Origin: Dyella psychrodurans
GTDB taxonomy: Bacteria; Pseudomonadota; Gammaproteobacteria; Xanthomonadales; Rhodanobacteraceae
Direction: 5' to 3'
Assembly (NCBI RefSeq): GCF_003363265.1
Contig: NZ_QRBF01000001.1
Span: forward strand, 1,024,451-1,088,450
Length of the DNA stretch: 64,000 nucleotides
The number at the start of each line of letters is the position of its first letter. The first letter of the stretch is position 1. Below are positions 28,599 through 37,905 of this stretch, piece after piece. A program made the translations under genes and the position numbers. A model generated the notes under the pieces. It was not told the origin of the DNA. It ran no database searches and saw nothing but the letters and a program-made list of their open reading frames with translations.

Positions 28599-29354
28599 AT
28601 GCTCAACCTCGTCAAGCACGACGCCGCCGCCGAAATTCAGCTGGCGCGTCCGCCCGTCAACGCACTGAATCTGGATTTGTTGCGTGCGCTGCAGGGTGCA
28701 CTCGCGGACGCCGTGCGTGACGGTGCACGCGGCATCGTGCTGTCGGGTACGCCGGGCATGTTTTCCGCGGGCGTGGACGTACCGGAGTTGCTCACGAAAG
28801 ATCGTGCCGACGTGCGCGAGTTCTGGCGCGAATTCTTCGTGACATGCGCAGCACTCGCGCATTCGCCCGTACCCGTTGTGGCGGCAATCACCGGCCATAG
28901 TCCTGCCGGCGGCGCGGTGCTGTCGCTGTTCTGCGATTACCGCGTGATGGCCCATGGGGCCTATCGCATCGGTTTGAACGAAGTGCAGGTAGGCCTGGTC
29001 GCACCCGACTGTATTCAGATGGCACTGCGACGCATCGTGGGCGCATACCGCGCCGAACGCTTACTGGTTGCCGGCTCGCTGATCGACGCCGAACAGGCGC
29101 TGGCCTGCGGTTTCGTGGACGAACTCGCCGCCGTGGACCAGGTCGTCACACGCGCATTGCATTGGCTCAACGAGACACTGGCGCTACCCGCGCACTCCAT
29201 GCTGGCAACGCGCCAGATCGCGCGTGCCGATCTCATGAGCACGTATGCCAATGTCGATGCGTTGCCGATCGATACCTTCGTTGATGCCTTCTTCCATGCA
29301 GATACGCAGGCGACGCTACGGCAGTTGGTGGCACGCCTCAAGAAGAAGGATTGA
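28599..29354 (+). CDS. enoyl-CoA hydratase/isomerase family protein
   Basis: 251 residues, crotonase fold. The oxyanion-hole segments are MFSAGVDVPEL and ITGHSPAGGAVLSLFCDYRV. The two Glu residues of true enoyl-CoA hydratases are not obvious: GAVLS replaces the GMELA block and LNEVQVGLV keeps only one acidic residue. This pattern suits a delta3-delta2-enoyl-CoA isomerase rather than a hydratase. ATG 28599 has GGAG six bases upstream. It converges on the sulfurtransferase gene with 27 bases between. Confidence 0.85.
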   Translation: MLNLVKHDAAAEIQLARPPVNALNLDLLRALQGALADAVRDGARGIVLSGTPGMFSAGVDVPELLTKDRADVREFWREFFVTCAALAHSPVPVVAAITGHSPAGGAVLSLFCDYRVMAHGAYRIGLNEVQVGLVAPDCIQMALRRIVGAYRAERLLVAGSLIDAEQALACGFVDELAAVDQVVTRALHWLNETLALPAHSMLATRQIARADLMSTYANVDALPIDTFVDAFFHADTQATLRQLVARLKKKD

Positions 29355-29381
29355 TGATTGCGACTGGACGGGCGGCCGGCT

Positions 29382-30230
29382 TCACCCGGCGCTCGTTTCC
29401 ACGGGGCGCGACGGATCGCTGATCCATCCGCTCCACGACGGCGCATAAAGACGCGAACCCGCGAGCCCCGCGTATTCCATCGCCAACTGGTTATGGCAAG
29501 CGGTAACGCCGGACCCGCACATATGCACCACATGGTCCGGCTGGCGGTTTCCGATCACAGCGAGGAATTCTTGCCGCAACACGTCCGCTGGCTTGAAGCG
29601 GCCGTCAGCCTGCATGTTGTCAGTGAAAGGACGATTCGCCGCTCCCGGAACATGACCGGGCACCCGATCGAGCGGCTCGACTTCGCCGCGGTAACGCGGA
29701 GTCGCGCGCGCGTCGAGCAGCAGATCCGTTTTCAGTCCTCCAACGACCGCGTGGTCGAGCAACACCTGGTTTGCGTCATAGTGCAACGCCACCTGCGTCG
29801 CCTCGCGCCGTGGTGTTTCTTGCGACACCGGCTTGCCCGCGGCCGTCCACGCCGCATAACCGCCATCGAGCACGGCGACTTCGCGCGCACCCGTCAATCG
29901 CAACAACCACCACAGTCGCGACGCGGCCAGCGCGCCGTTGCCCGCGTCGTAGCACACGACTTGCAGACCCGGACGCCAGCCCCACCGCCCCAACAACGCC
30001 GAAAAGTTCTCTTCTAACGGCAAGGGATGGCGCCCCAGGCCCAGCGGCACGCGGCTGAGATCGGATAGATCGCGATCCAGGCTGGCGAATACCGCTCCGG
30101 GGATATGGCCTTCGCGATAATCGCGCTCGCCTTTGTCCGCATCGGACAGGTCATGACGACAGTCGGCGATCAATACATCGCCTGGCGAAAGCGCAGCCAG
30201 TTCATCGACCGAAATCAGCGTATTTTTCAT
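29382..30230 (-). CDS. sseA: 3-mercaptopyruvate sulfurtransferase-type rhodanese
   Basis: 282 residues in two rhodanese domains. The N-terminal domain is inactive; the C-terminal one carries the active loop CGSGVTA with Cys238, the form typical of 3-mercaptopyruvate sulfurtransferase. It moves sulfane sulfur from 3-mercaptopyruvate to acceptors. Its ATG overlaps the stop of the Nudix gene by four bases. Last gene of an operon with FKBP, DUF1289 and Nudix genes. Confidence 0.93.
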   Translation of the reverse strand: MKNTLISVDELAALSPGDVLIADCRHDLSDADKGERDYREGHIPGAVFASLDRDLSDLSRVPLGLGRHPLPLEENFSALLGRWGWRPGLQVVCYDAGNGALAASRLWWLLRLTGAREVAVLDGGYAAWTAAGKPVSQETPRREATQVALHYDANQVLLDHAVVGGLKTDLLLDARATPRYRGEVEPLDRVPGHVPGAANRPFTDNMQADGRFKPADVLRQEFLAVIGNRQPDHVVHMCGSGVTACHNQLAMEYAGLAGSRLYAPSWSGWISDPSRPVETSAG

Positions 30231-30820
30231 GCGCTTTCCATCCTCTGCACCAGGTTCAGCAGTATCGCGGCGGTGGCGCCCCAGATGCGATGACCGGTGC
30301 GCTCGAACTCCACCATTTCGCGGCGATGGCCGCGGTATTCCATCACATAGCGTTTCAGGTTCGCTGGTTCAAGGAAGTGCGCCAGGGGTACTTCGAACAC
30401 TTCGGCCACCTCATCGGGTGCCGGACGATAGCTCGCCTCGGGCGCGATGCGGGCGACCACGGGCGTGATGCAGAAGCCGCTGATGGTTTCGAAGCAATCC
30501 AGATAGCCGAGTGGCGTCACGAGCGCACGATCCAGGCCGATTTCTTCTTCGCTTTCGCGTAACGCCGTCGTCACGGCATCGCCATCGGCAGGATCGGTAC
30601 GACCGCCCGGAAAGGAAACCTGTCCCGCGTGCGAACTCAAGTGATCCGTGCGCACGGTAAACACCAGCCGCAGTTGCTCGGCATCGCGAAAACCCATCAA
30701 CACCGCCGCAGGGCGAAGCGGCGTATCGCCAAGCAGTTCGACCATCTGGGCGTGATTCCATCCCGGCGCTGTCGGCGGTTGCGACAGCGGCCGCAGCGCG
30801 CGCAACAGGGCATCCATCAT
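30227..30820 (-). CDS. CoA pyrophosphatase-like Nudix hydrolase
   Basis: 197 residues. The Nudix box is present (GGRTDPADGDAV, then TALRESEEEIGLD), preceded by the SSHAGQVSFPGG segment that marks the NudL/CoA diphosphatase subfamily (UPF0035 motif). These enzymes split CoA into phosphopantetheine and 3',5'-ADP. Four-base overlaps on both sides (with DUF1289 and sseA) show tight coupling. Confidence 0.9.
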   Translation of the reverse strand: MMDALLRALRPLSQPPTAPGWNHAQMVELLGDTPLRPAAVLMGFRDAEQLRLVFTVRTDHLSSHAGQVSFPGGRTDPADGDAVTTALRESEEEIGLDRALVTPLGYLDCFETISGFCITPVVARIAPEASYRPAPDEVAEVFEVPLAHFLEPANLKRYVMEYRGHRREMVEFERTGHRIWGATAAILLNLVQRMESA

Positions 30821-31008
30821 GCGGACTCGCGTGCAGGCAACACTTCGTTCAGGTAATGGGAGCGCTCGGCATCGCTCATGCCGCGCCAGCGGGCGATTTC
30901 ATCGCCCGTGCGATAGCAGCCGAGACAGTATCCGCGCGGATCAAGTTGGCAAACGCCGACGCACGGGCTCAAGATGGCTAGGAGAGGAAGCTGGGAATCG
31001 TTTGACAT
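30817..31008 (-). CDS. DUF1289 small Cys-rich protein
   Basis: 63 residues with the DUF1289 pattern SPCVGVCQLDP then GYCLGCYRTGDEIARW; the four Cys probably bind a metal or an Fe-S centre. Function unknown. The stop overlaps the Nudix start by four bases, placing this small gene firmly in the operon. Confidence 0.9.
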   Translation of the reverse strand: MSNDSQLPLLAILSPCVGVCQLDPRGYCLGCYRTGDEIARWRGMSDAERSHYLNEVLPARESA

Positions 31009-31043
31009 GCACCCGACATGCTAGCGCAGGCGCTATCGCCGCG

Positions 31044-31796
31044 TCAGGGGCCCGACACCTGCGGATTCGGCGGCTTGATGTCCAGAAGCTCGATATCGAA
31101 CACCAGCGCCTGATTGGGCCCGATGCGTGGCAACGCGCCCTGCTCGCCGTACGCCAGCTGCGGCGGAATCACCACCTTCCAGCGATCCCCCACGTGCATG
31201 CGCGGAATCACGTATTGCCAGCCGCGGATGACCTTGTCCACGGGGAAGCTCGCCGGCTTGCCATGCGCATAAGTGCTGTCGAACTCCGTGCCATCGACCA
31301 GCATGCCGCGGTAATTCACCGTCACGAAACTATCGATACCGGGATTGATGGTGCCGTCACCCTGCTTGATGACCGAATACTGAATACCCGACGGCAACTG
31401 CACCACGCCCGGCTGCGCGGCGTTGTGCTGCATGTACTCGTTGCTCTTGCGCTGGTTGTCGGCGGCGATGCGTTTAAACTCGGCCATCGCCTGGTCGTGT
31501 ATGCGCTCGCCCAGGCTCACCAGCTGGTCGAACATGTCCTGCTTGGACACCGCAGGAGCTCGCTTGGCGTAGGCGTCCGCGATGGCCTTCTGCAGCACAG
31601 CCATATCCACCGGAACATCCCCGTCGGAAAACTGGGTTCCGATGCGATATCCGATGGCGTACGAAAGTTTGTACTTGTCCAGCTTGACCGTGGGCGGTTG
31701 CTGCGGCGGCGAACTGGGTGCAGCCGGCCCCTGTGCCTGTGCCGCGAACGCAGCAAGCAACATGATGCCTGGGACCAGCCTACGCGTGTGTGCCAT
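31044..31796 (-). CDS. Mip-like FKBP-type peptidyl-prolyl isomerase, exported
   Basis: 250 residues. A signal peptide (to about residue 21, AAQAQ) is followed by a Pro-rich linker, an N-terminal helical dimerisation region (about 35-125) and a C-terminal FKBP domain with VTVNYRGMLVDGTEFDST and GWQYVIPRM. This is the FkpA/Mip layout: a periplasmic folding catalyst and chaperone. ATG 31796 is chosen, with GGAG at a normal distance; two earlier in-frame ATGs at 31808 and 31820 lack this. It lies 35 bases before the DUF1289 gene. Confidence 0.93.
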   Translation of the reverse strand: MAHTRRLVPGIMLLAAFAAQAQGPAAPSSPPQQPPTVKLDKYKLSYAIGYRIGTQFSDGDVPVDMAVLQKAIADAYAKRAPAVSKQDMFDQLVSLGERIHDQAMAEFKRIAADNQRKSNEYMQHNAAQPGVVQLPSGIQYSVIKQGDGTINPGIDSFVTVNYRGMLVDGTEFDSTYAHGKPASFPVDKVIRGWQYVIPRMHVGDRWKVVIPPQLAYGEQGALPRIGPNQALVFDIELLDIKPPNPQVSGP

Positions 31797-31970
31797 TACA
31801 TTCTCCATGGCGGCAAGCATACGGCCAAAGCCGCCATCCTAAGCGGTTCCGCCGCTTCCTGCAGCTGTGCCGACCGATTGTCACTGTCAAGAGTCTGTCT
31901 GAGAACGCCTGGAGGCAGAAAAGGTTCCCGCTGCTAAAATCAGTGCTTTATCTTCAATACGGAGTCGAGC

Positions 31971-32753
31971 ATGGCCTACCGCAATCTTGAAATCGGCAAC
32001 CGCGATGCCGTGCGTACGATCACCGTCAACCGGCCCGATAAGCTCAATGCGCTCAATCGCGACACGTTGAACGAGCTGACCCTGGCGTTCACGCAGGCGG
32101 CGCAGGACGACGCGGTTCGTGCCGTTGTGCTGGCTGGCGCAGGCGAGAAGGCGTTCGTCGCCGGCGCGGACATCAGCGAGATGAACGGCTATACGCCGGT
32201 CCAGGCGCAAGGTTTTTCGCGCACCGGACAAAAGCTCATGAGCACGATCGAGCGGCTGGGAAAACCCGTAATCGCACGCATTCAGGGATTCGCTCTGGGC
32301 GGCGGCATGGAACTGGCCATGGCATGCCACCTGCGCGTGGCAAGCGAAAAAGCCAAGTTCGGCCAGCCTGAAATCAATCTTGGCCTGATTCCGGGGTTCG
32401 GCGGCACGCAGCGCTTGCTGCGTCTGGCTGGGCGCAGCGCCGCGCTGGAACTTTGCCTGCTCGGTAGCACGATCACCGCGCAGCGCGCTTACGAACTGGG
32501 CGTGGTCACCCGCATCGTGGCGCCCGAGGCGCTGGACGAGACGGTCAATGCGCTAGCCGACCAGCTTGCCGCGGCCGCGCCGCTGGCTGCCGCCGGCATC
32601 CTGGATACCGTGTTGCAAGGTGGCGAGACGTCCATCGACCAGGGCCTGGAATTCGAGACGCAGGCATTCGCGCTGGCCTTTGCGACAGAGGACATGCGCG
32701 AAGGCACCAGCGCCTTCCTAGAGAAGCGCAAAGGCGTGTTCAAAGGAAAATGA
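31971..32753 (+). CDS. enoyl-CoA hydratase
   Basis: 260 residues, crotonase fold. Both catalytic Glu blocks of hydratases are present: ALGGGMELAMAC and QPEINLGLIPGFGGTQR. The AFVAGADISEM oxyanion segment is typical. It should hydrate short-chain trans-2-enoyl-CoA in fatty acid or amino acid breakdown. No other beta-oxidation genes adjoin it. A terminator-like hairpin follows. Confidence 0.94.
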   Translation: MAYRNLEIGNRDAVRTITVNRPDKLNALNRDTLNELTLAFTQAAQDDAVRAVVLAGAGEKAFVAGADISEMNGYTPVQAQGFSRTGQKLMSTIERLGKPVIARIQGFALGGGMELAMACHLRVASEKAKFGQPEINLGLIPGFGGTQRLLRLAGRSAALELCLLGSTITAQRAYELGVVTRIVAPEALDETVNALADQLAAAAPLAAAGILDTVLQGGETSIDQGLEFETQAFALAFATEDMREGTSAFLEKRKGVFKGK

Positions 32754-32760
32754 TCTCGCG

Positions 32761-32796
32761 AGGGGTGGGTGCGTCATCGCGCCCCACCCTTCTTTA
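32761..32796 (+). terminator. terminator after enoyl-CoA hydratase gene
   Basis: GGGTGGG and CCCACCC (with an inner GCG/CGC step around TCAT) form an imperfect stem followed by TTCTTTAT, eight bases after the stop. Confidence 0.6.
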
Positions 32797-32804
32797 TGCG
32801 GCCA

Positions 32805-33728
32805 TCAATGTGCGCCGCGATATTTCTTCTCGCCGGCGGTGATGCGCAGATCCAGCCGGTTTTCCGGCGGCGCCAACGGACAGGTTGCGAATGACGTGAA
32901 TGCGCACGGCGGGTTGTAGGCCTTGTTGAAGTCCAGCACGACCTTGCCATTCACCGGCAGCGCGGCGTAGAGGAAACGTGCCGCGCCATAGGTCTCGTGA
33001 CCCGACGTACGGTCGGCGAGCACAAAGAACAACTCTCCGCCCGGCTCTTCCTGGTACGGCAGCAATTCGTAAGTGTGCCCATCGCGCTGGAACACAGCCT
33101 TGCCCGGCACCTTCACCGTATCGATGGTGCCGATCACCGAACCCATCTGCAGATCGTGCGGCGGGTTGAAGGGCACCCAGTCGGCCACGATGCGCCACGA
33201 AGCGTCGATCGGGAAGTAATCGATCCCGAGGAAATGTTGCCGCGCCGGAGCCGTGCTGTCTTTCACGCGCAGCGCCTTGCGGCCCTCGCGGTCGATCACG
33301 TAGAAGTTCGCGGTACCGAACGTCACCGTCGTAGGCGCGGCGTCGCCGGTGACGTGCATATCGTCGACCAGCGCCGCTTCGTGCACGGATTTGCCATCGA
33401 CTTTCGCATCGCTGCCATCGGCCAGCGTGATGTGCAACTGCCCTTTTTTGTCCAGCGTCACGACACCCAGATGCGCGGGCCCTGCCTGCAACACGACGTC
33501 ATTGTCGGAGGCGCTGCCCACGCGATTGGCGCCTTCCTGCAACCACTCCAGCCCGATCAGGCTGAGCCAGCCCGTCGGCCCGGTAAGGTTTGCAACGCGC
33601 TGTGCACGCCATTGCTCGATGCTTTGCTGATAAGCATCCGGCGCAGTCGTCTGGTTGGGGGTATCGGCATGCACGAGGGCGACTCCAGTACTCAGTATCA
33701 ATCCGGCAAGAACAACATGACGCCACAT
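32805..33728 (-). CDS. DUF1684 domain protein, exported
   Basis: 307 residues with a signal peptide (to about residue 22, LVHAD). DUF1684 blocks include EQWRAQRVANLTGPTGWLSL, the ADWVPF segment and, near the end, DFNKAYNPPCAFTSFATCPL with the conserved Pro-Pro-Cys and Cys-Pro. Function of the family is unknown. ATG 33728 has only a poor ribosome site in front, so the start is provisional. It follows mutL by 70 bases on the same strand. Confidence 0.85.
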   Translation of the reverse strand: MWRHVVLAGLILSTGVALVHADTPNQTTAPDAYQQSIEQWRAQRVANLTGPTGWLSLIGLEWLQEGANRVGSASDNDVVLQAGPAHLGVVTLDKKGQLHITLADGSDAKVDGKSVHEAALVDDMHVTGDAAPTTVTFGTANFYVIDREGRKALRVKDSTAPARQHFLGIDYFPIDASWRIVADWVPFNPPHDLQMGSVIGTIDTVKVPGKAVFQRDGHTYELLPYQEEPGGELFFVLADRTSGHETYGAARFLYAALPVNGKVVLDFNKAYNPPCAFTSFATCPLAPPENRLDLRITAGEKKYRGAH

Positions 33729-33798
33729 GGGGGTTTGCTCCGCGCGATGCAAGGAGCATCCAGTATGGACGTCTCTTTGAAGGCGGTACAAGCGCCGC

Positions 33799-35619
33799 CT
33801 AACGACCACGCAGAAATAGCTTATCCAGTTCGCTCATGTTGACCTGCACCCAGGTCGGACGGCCATGGTTGCATTGGCCAGAGCGTTCGGTGGCTTCCAT
33901 CTCGCGCAGCAATGCGTTCATTTCCGGCAGCGTGAGCCGCCGCCCCGCGCGCACGGAACCATGGCAGGCCATCGTCGACAGCAACTCGTTTTCCACTTCC
34001 TGCAATTGACGGGAGCTGCCGTGCTGGGCAAGTTCCGCCAGGACGCTGCGCGTGAGTTCGGCGACATCGGCGCCTTCGAGCAAGGCGGGAATGCGCCGCA
34101 CCACCACGGCCGACGGCCCGCTGCGCGAAATTTCCAACCCCCAGTCGGCCAACGCCTCGCCATGCTCCTCGGCGGCCGCGGCCTCTTTGGCGCTTACCGC
34201 TACCGACAAAGGCACCAGCAGCATCTGCGAACGAAGATTGCTGCACACGCGACCGGACTTGAGCTTTTCGTAGGTGATGCGCTCATGCGCCGCATGCATG
34301 TCGACGAGCACAAGTCCGTGTGCATTTTCGGCCAGGATGTAGATCGTCTTGAGTTGCGCTATGGCATAGCCGAGCGGCGGCACGTCGCCGTCGTTGGCAG
34401 ACGCCATGGACGGCAACGGTTCGGGCTGGCTGGCGGCAACATTCCCCAACAGGTTGGCGTAATCGGCCAGAGGCTCCTCTCGCACGCCAAGCTGCAGGTG
34501 ACTTTGCGCAAATGCGCCGCGCCACCCCATCGATTGGCCGCCTGCCGACTGCGCTGCAGGCACGACTTGCACCGGTGCATTCGTCCACGCTGCGCTTTCA
34601 GTTTGAACACTTTGTCCGGCGCGCGTCTCCGCCAGCGCTTCATGCAAGGTGCGGAACAGGAAATCGTGCACCAGGCGCTGCTCGCGAAAGCGCACCTCAT
34701 GCTTGGCCGGATGCACGTTGACATCCACGCCGGCGGGATCCAGCTCCAGATACAGCACGAATGCCGGATGCCGCCCATGGAAAAGCACGTCGGCATACGC
34801 CTGGCGCACGGCGTGCGCCACGACGCGATCACGCACCAGCCGGCCGTTGACGTAGAAATACTGCGCATCCGCTTGCGGACGCGATGCCGTGGGCAAACCC
34901 ACCCAACCCGACAGGCGCATGCCTGCCGTGGCGTGATCGATGCGCAGGCTCTGCTGCGGAAATTCATCGCCCAGCACGTCGGCCACGCGCATCAACATGG
35001 CATGCTCATCGCGAGCTGCCTTCCACACGCGTACCGACTTGCCGTTATGACTCAAACGGAATTCGACATTGCTGCGCGCCAGAGACAGCGACTTGAGCAG
35101 ATCGTCGATATGCGCGAATTCCGTGCGCTCGGCGCGAAGAAATTTACGTCGCGCGGGAACGTTGTAAAAAAGATCGCGCAGCTCCACGCTGGTGCCTTGC
35201 GGATGCTGCGCAGGACGCGCTGCCTGCATGCGCCCGCTGTCGACCTCAATGCGGAACGCGCTATCCGATCCGCGCAGACGCGAGGTCATGGCGAAACGCG
35301 CCACCGACGACATCGATGCGAGCGCTTCGCCGCGAAAGCCCATGCTCGCGACGTGTTCCAGATCGTCGAAACTGCCGATCTTGCTGGTGGCATGCGAGGC
35401 GATCGCCAGAGGGAGATCGTCCGGAGCAATGCCATCGCCATCGTCGCGCACGCGAATCAGCCGTGCGCCGCCGAGTTCGATGTCGACTTCGATACGCGTT
35501 GCACCGGCGTCGAGGCTGTTTTCGACCAGTTCCTTCACGACCGACGACGGCCGTTCGATGACCTCGCCGGCGGCGATCTGGTTGACGAGCTCGGGGGGAA
35601 GCGGGCGGATCCGGGGCAT
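33799..35619 (-). CDS. mutL: DNA mismatch repair protein MutL
   Basis: 606 residues. The N-terminal GHKL ATPase has LVENSLDAGA, DDGDGI and GFRGEALASM; the C-terminal dimerisation domain carries a DMHAAHERITYE motif (near residues 440-451), plus ACHGSVRAG-like and CNHGRPT segments. These are the metal-site elements of MutL proteins with nicking activity, unlike E. coli MutL, except that the usual Gln after the first Asp is Met. It couples MutS mismatch recognition to strand removal. Starts 28 bases after the amiC stop. Confidence 0.97.
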   Translation of the reverse strand: MPRIRPLPPELVNQIAAGEVIERPSSVVKELVENSLDAGATRIEVDIELGGARLIRVRDDGDGIAPDDLPLAIASHATSKIGSFDDLEHVASMGFRGEALASMSSVARFAMTSRLRGSDSAFRIEVDSGRMQAARPAQHPQGTSVELRDLFYNVPARRKFLRAERTEFAHIDDLLKSLSLARSNVEFRLSHNGKSVRVWKAARDEHAMLMRVADVLGDEFPQQSLRIDHATAGMRLSGWVGLPTASRPQADAQYFYVNGRLVRDRVVAHAVRQAYADVLFHGRHPAFVLYLELDPAGVDVNVHPAKHEVRFREQRLVHDFLFRTLHEALAETRAGQSVQTESAAWTNAPVQVVPAAQSAGGQSMGWRGAFAQSHLQLGVREEPLADYANLLGNVAASQPEPLPSMASANDGDVPPLGYAIAQLKTIYILAENAHGLVLVDMHAAHERITYEKLKSGRVCSNLRSQMLLVPLSVAVSAKEAAAAEEHGEALADWGLEISRSGPSAVVVRRIPALLEGADVAELTRSVLAELAQHGSSRQLQEVENELLSTMACHGSVRAGRRLTLPEMNALLREMEATERSGQCNHGRPTWVQVNMSELDKLFLRGR

Positions 35620-35647
35620 GCTGCAAGCTTAACAGCCGGCGCCTGCG

Positions 35648-37246
35648 TCAACTATCCGGAATCTCCAGCATCATGCCGGCGTGGACGCTGTCGCTGCTGA
35701 TGCCGTTGATGCTCTTGAGCGAATCCACGCTTACGCCGTATTGCTTGGCGATGCTGCGCAGGCTCTCGCCTGCGGTGACACGATGCATATCGCGCACATC
35801 GGCATCGGCCGGCGCCGACGATCCATCCATGGCGACCTTGTTCTTAGCTTTGCCGACCGCGGCGATTTCGGTGCCTGCATCGACCACGACGCCCTTGCGG
35901 CGCGCGGCTTCCGCTGCGAACCAGGTGCCGGGCGGAGGGTTGCTCATGAAATAACCTTTCACGCCGTCCATCACCGCCGTGGCCAGCTGCTCCTGATGCG
36001 CCGGATCGTGCAGCTTGTGTTCTTCCACCGGATTGCTGATGAACGCGGTCTCCACCAGGATCGATGGCACATCCGGCGAGCGCAGCACAACGAAGTTGGC
36101 GTGCTCGACATAGCCCCGATGGGTCGGGCCTAGCGCGGATAGTGCGTTGAGCACGTTCTGGGCCACGGTTTCGCTGGCCTGTACCGCCCATCCTTGCTGC
36201 ATGTCCAGCAGCACGGAGGCGAGGCTGTCGTTTTCGGCCGCCAGCGACACGCCACCGATCAAGTCCGAACTGTTTTCACGGTCCGCCAGCATCTGCGCCG
36301 CCACCGAGCTCTTGCCGCGCGAGGAAAGCACCCATACGGACGAACCACGCGCGTCGCTGCTGCTGTAGGAGTCGGCATGGATGGCGACGAAGAGATCCGC
36401 CTGGTTCTGCCGCGCGATCTCATAACGCTGCTTGAGCGGGATGAAGTAGTCGCCATCGCGGGTCAGGATGGCCTTCATGCCCGGCTGGCGATTGATCTGG
36501 GCAGCGAGGTCGCGAGCGACGGCCAGGGTCACGTCCTTCTCCAGCAGTCCGTCAGGACCGTGCGCGCCCTGGTCCTTGCCGCCGTGACCGGCATCGACCG
36601 CCACAACGACCTGGCGCTGGCTGTTCAGGAGCACGGCCGCCTGGCGAGTCGTCACGCCCTTGCGGGTGGTGAGCTTGCTAGCCGCATTGATGGTGACGGG
36701 GGCAGGAGCAGCAGCCTGTTCGTCGGCGCCACTGTCTGTCGCATCGTCGTGCGCGGGAGCCGTCGAGGCCGCCGGCGCGGGCGTTGCAACATGCTCGCGT
36801 GTTGCAACTGTATCCACCGCAGCCGGCTTGTCCGCTTTGGTCGCCGTCGTGGCACTGCCCGGATACAGATCGAGCACCAGGCGATAGCCGGACTGTCCCG
36901 AGGGACCAAGCATGAAGGTCTTGGGCTGGCTGTTGGGTGCCACGGAAGCCGTGAAACGCACGGAACCGCCCTGGCGCGTGCTGCTAAGGCCCTTGAACAA
37001 GCCCTGCGAAGCTGGCGCGAATTGGCCGGTGATGCGGCTGTCGCTCATCTCAAGGACGACCTGATCGCCTTCCTGGGTGAGCTTGTACTTGGCCGGACCA
37101 GAGAGATCGAAAACCACACGGGTGTATTCGGACCCCGCCCAAACGCGGGCATTCTTCACGTCGGCGGCGTGCAGCACGCCACTGGGCACCGCGGTGATGA
37201 TCGCGGCGCCAGTCAGACAGATAACGCGGGTCAGGAATCCCCTCAT
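35648..37246 (-). CDS. amiC: N-acetylmuramoyl-L-alanine amidase AmiC-type with LysM
   Basis: 532 residues: signal peptide (to about residue 28), AMIN domain (about 30-130) for septal targeting, an Ala/Pro-rich linker (about 135-210), the Amidase_3 zinc domain with VDAGHGGKDQGA, GLLEKDV, VAIHADS and VETAFISN (zinc His/Glu and catalytic Glu), and a C-terminal LysM domain (about 485-530). It cuts peptide from glycan to separate daughter cells. A C-terminal LysM is an addition compared with E. coli AmiC. Placed in a tsaE-amiC-mutL run, the usual arrangement. Confidence 0.95.
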   Translation of the reverse strand: MRGFLTRVICLTGAAIITAVPSGVLHAADVKNARVWAGSEYTRVVFDLSGPAKYKLTQEGDQVVLEMSDSRITGQFAPASQGLFKGLSSTRQGGSVRFTASVAPNSQPKTFMLGPSGQSGYRLVLDLYPGSATTATKADKPAAVDTVATREHVATPAPAASTAPAHDDATDSGADEQAAAPAPVTINAASKLTTRKGVTTRQAAVLLNSQRQVVVAVDAGHGGKDQGAHGPDGLLEKDVTLAVARDLAAQINRQPGMKAILTRDGDYFIPLKQRYEIARQNQADLFVAIHADSYSSSDARGSSVWVLSSRGKSSVAAQMLADRENSSDLIGGVSLAAENDSLASVLLDMQQGWAVQASETVAQNVLNALSALGPTHRGYVEHANFVVLRSPDVPSILVETAFISNPVEEHKLHDPAHQEQLATAVMDGVKGYFMSNPPPGTWFAAEAARRKGVVVDAGTEIAAVGKAKNKVAMDGSSAPADADVRDMHRVTAGESLRSIAKQYGVSVDSLKSINGISSDSVHAGMMLEIPDS

Positions 37247-37446
37247 GGCGGTGCATTGAAGCGCACGGCCTTCTTGAATGCAATAGGTTTTCCTTTAAAT
37301 TTCCATAACCTGCAGGCCTTTTGTCACAGCGGCTCAAGCTATCGGCCCTAAGCCCCGCATTTCGCAGGCAAGCTGACCGACCGCAGGTCGTTCAGTTTTC
37401 CCAGGCGGGACGAATACTTAGCGCGATTCGGCCGATCGAAGGCGTT

Positions 37447-37905
37447 TCAGCGCAGACGAGCCAGCAGTCGTTCCCCCCGCTGCGTGCGCGACCGCAACTG
37501 CGCGCGGCGCCCCAGCCCCTGATAAGCGAGTTCCAGCTCAAGATCGGCTGCCGGCAGGGCGCCAGCTCCCCGTTCGGGCCATTCGACCAGCACCAGCGCT
37601 GCCGGATCGGCAAGCGCATCCAGACCCAGCCATTCCAATTCGCCTGGATCGGCGATGCGGTAGAGATCCAGGTGCCAGGCCGCTCGATCCCTGGCTTGGT
37701 AACCCTCGATCAGGCTGTAGGTGGGACTTTTGATGCGCTCTCCCACGCCCAGGGCAGTGAGCAACGCACGGGCGAAGCTGGTTTTGCCGGCCCCCAGTTC
37801 GCCACGCAGATACACCACCAATCCGTCGTCCAGCGCGCCAGCGAGCTGTGCGCCCAAGGCGCGCGTGGCGTCTTCGTCGACAAGCTCCCACTGCTGCTCA
37901 GACAT
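37447..37905 (-). CDS. tsaE: tRNA t6A modification ATPase TsaE
   Basis: 152 residues. P-loop GELGAGKTS, switch-like SPTYSLIEGY and the HLDLYRI block identify TsaE, which with TsaB/TsaD makes N6-threonylcarbamoyladenosine in ANN-reading tRNAs. ATG 37905 overlaps the end of nnrD by eight bases; an upstream frame adds nnrD-overlapping residues only. A 200-base gap precedes amiC. Confidence 0.95.
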   Translation of the reverse strand: MSEQQWELVDEDATRALGAQLAGALDDGLVVYLRGELGAGKTSFARALLTALGVGERIKSPTYSLIEGYQARDRAAWHLDLYRIADPGELEWLGLDALADPAALVLVEWPERGAGALPAADLELELAYQGLGRRAQLRSRTQRGERLLARLR

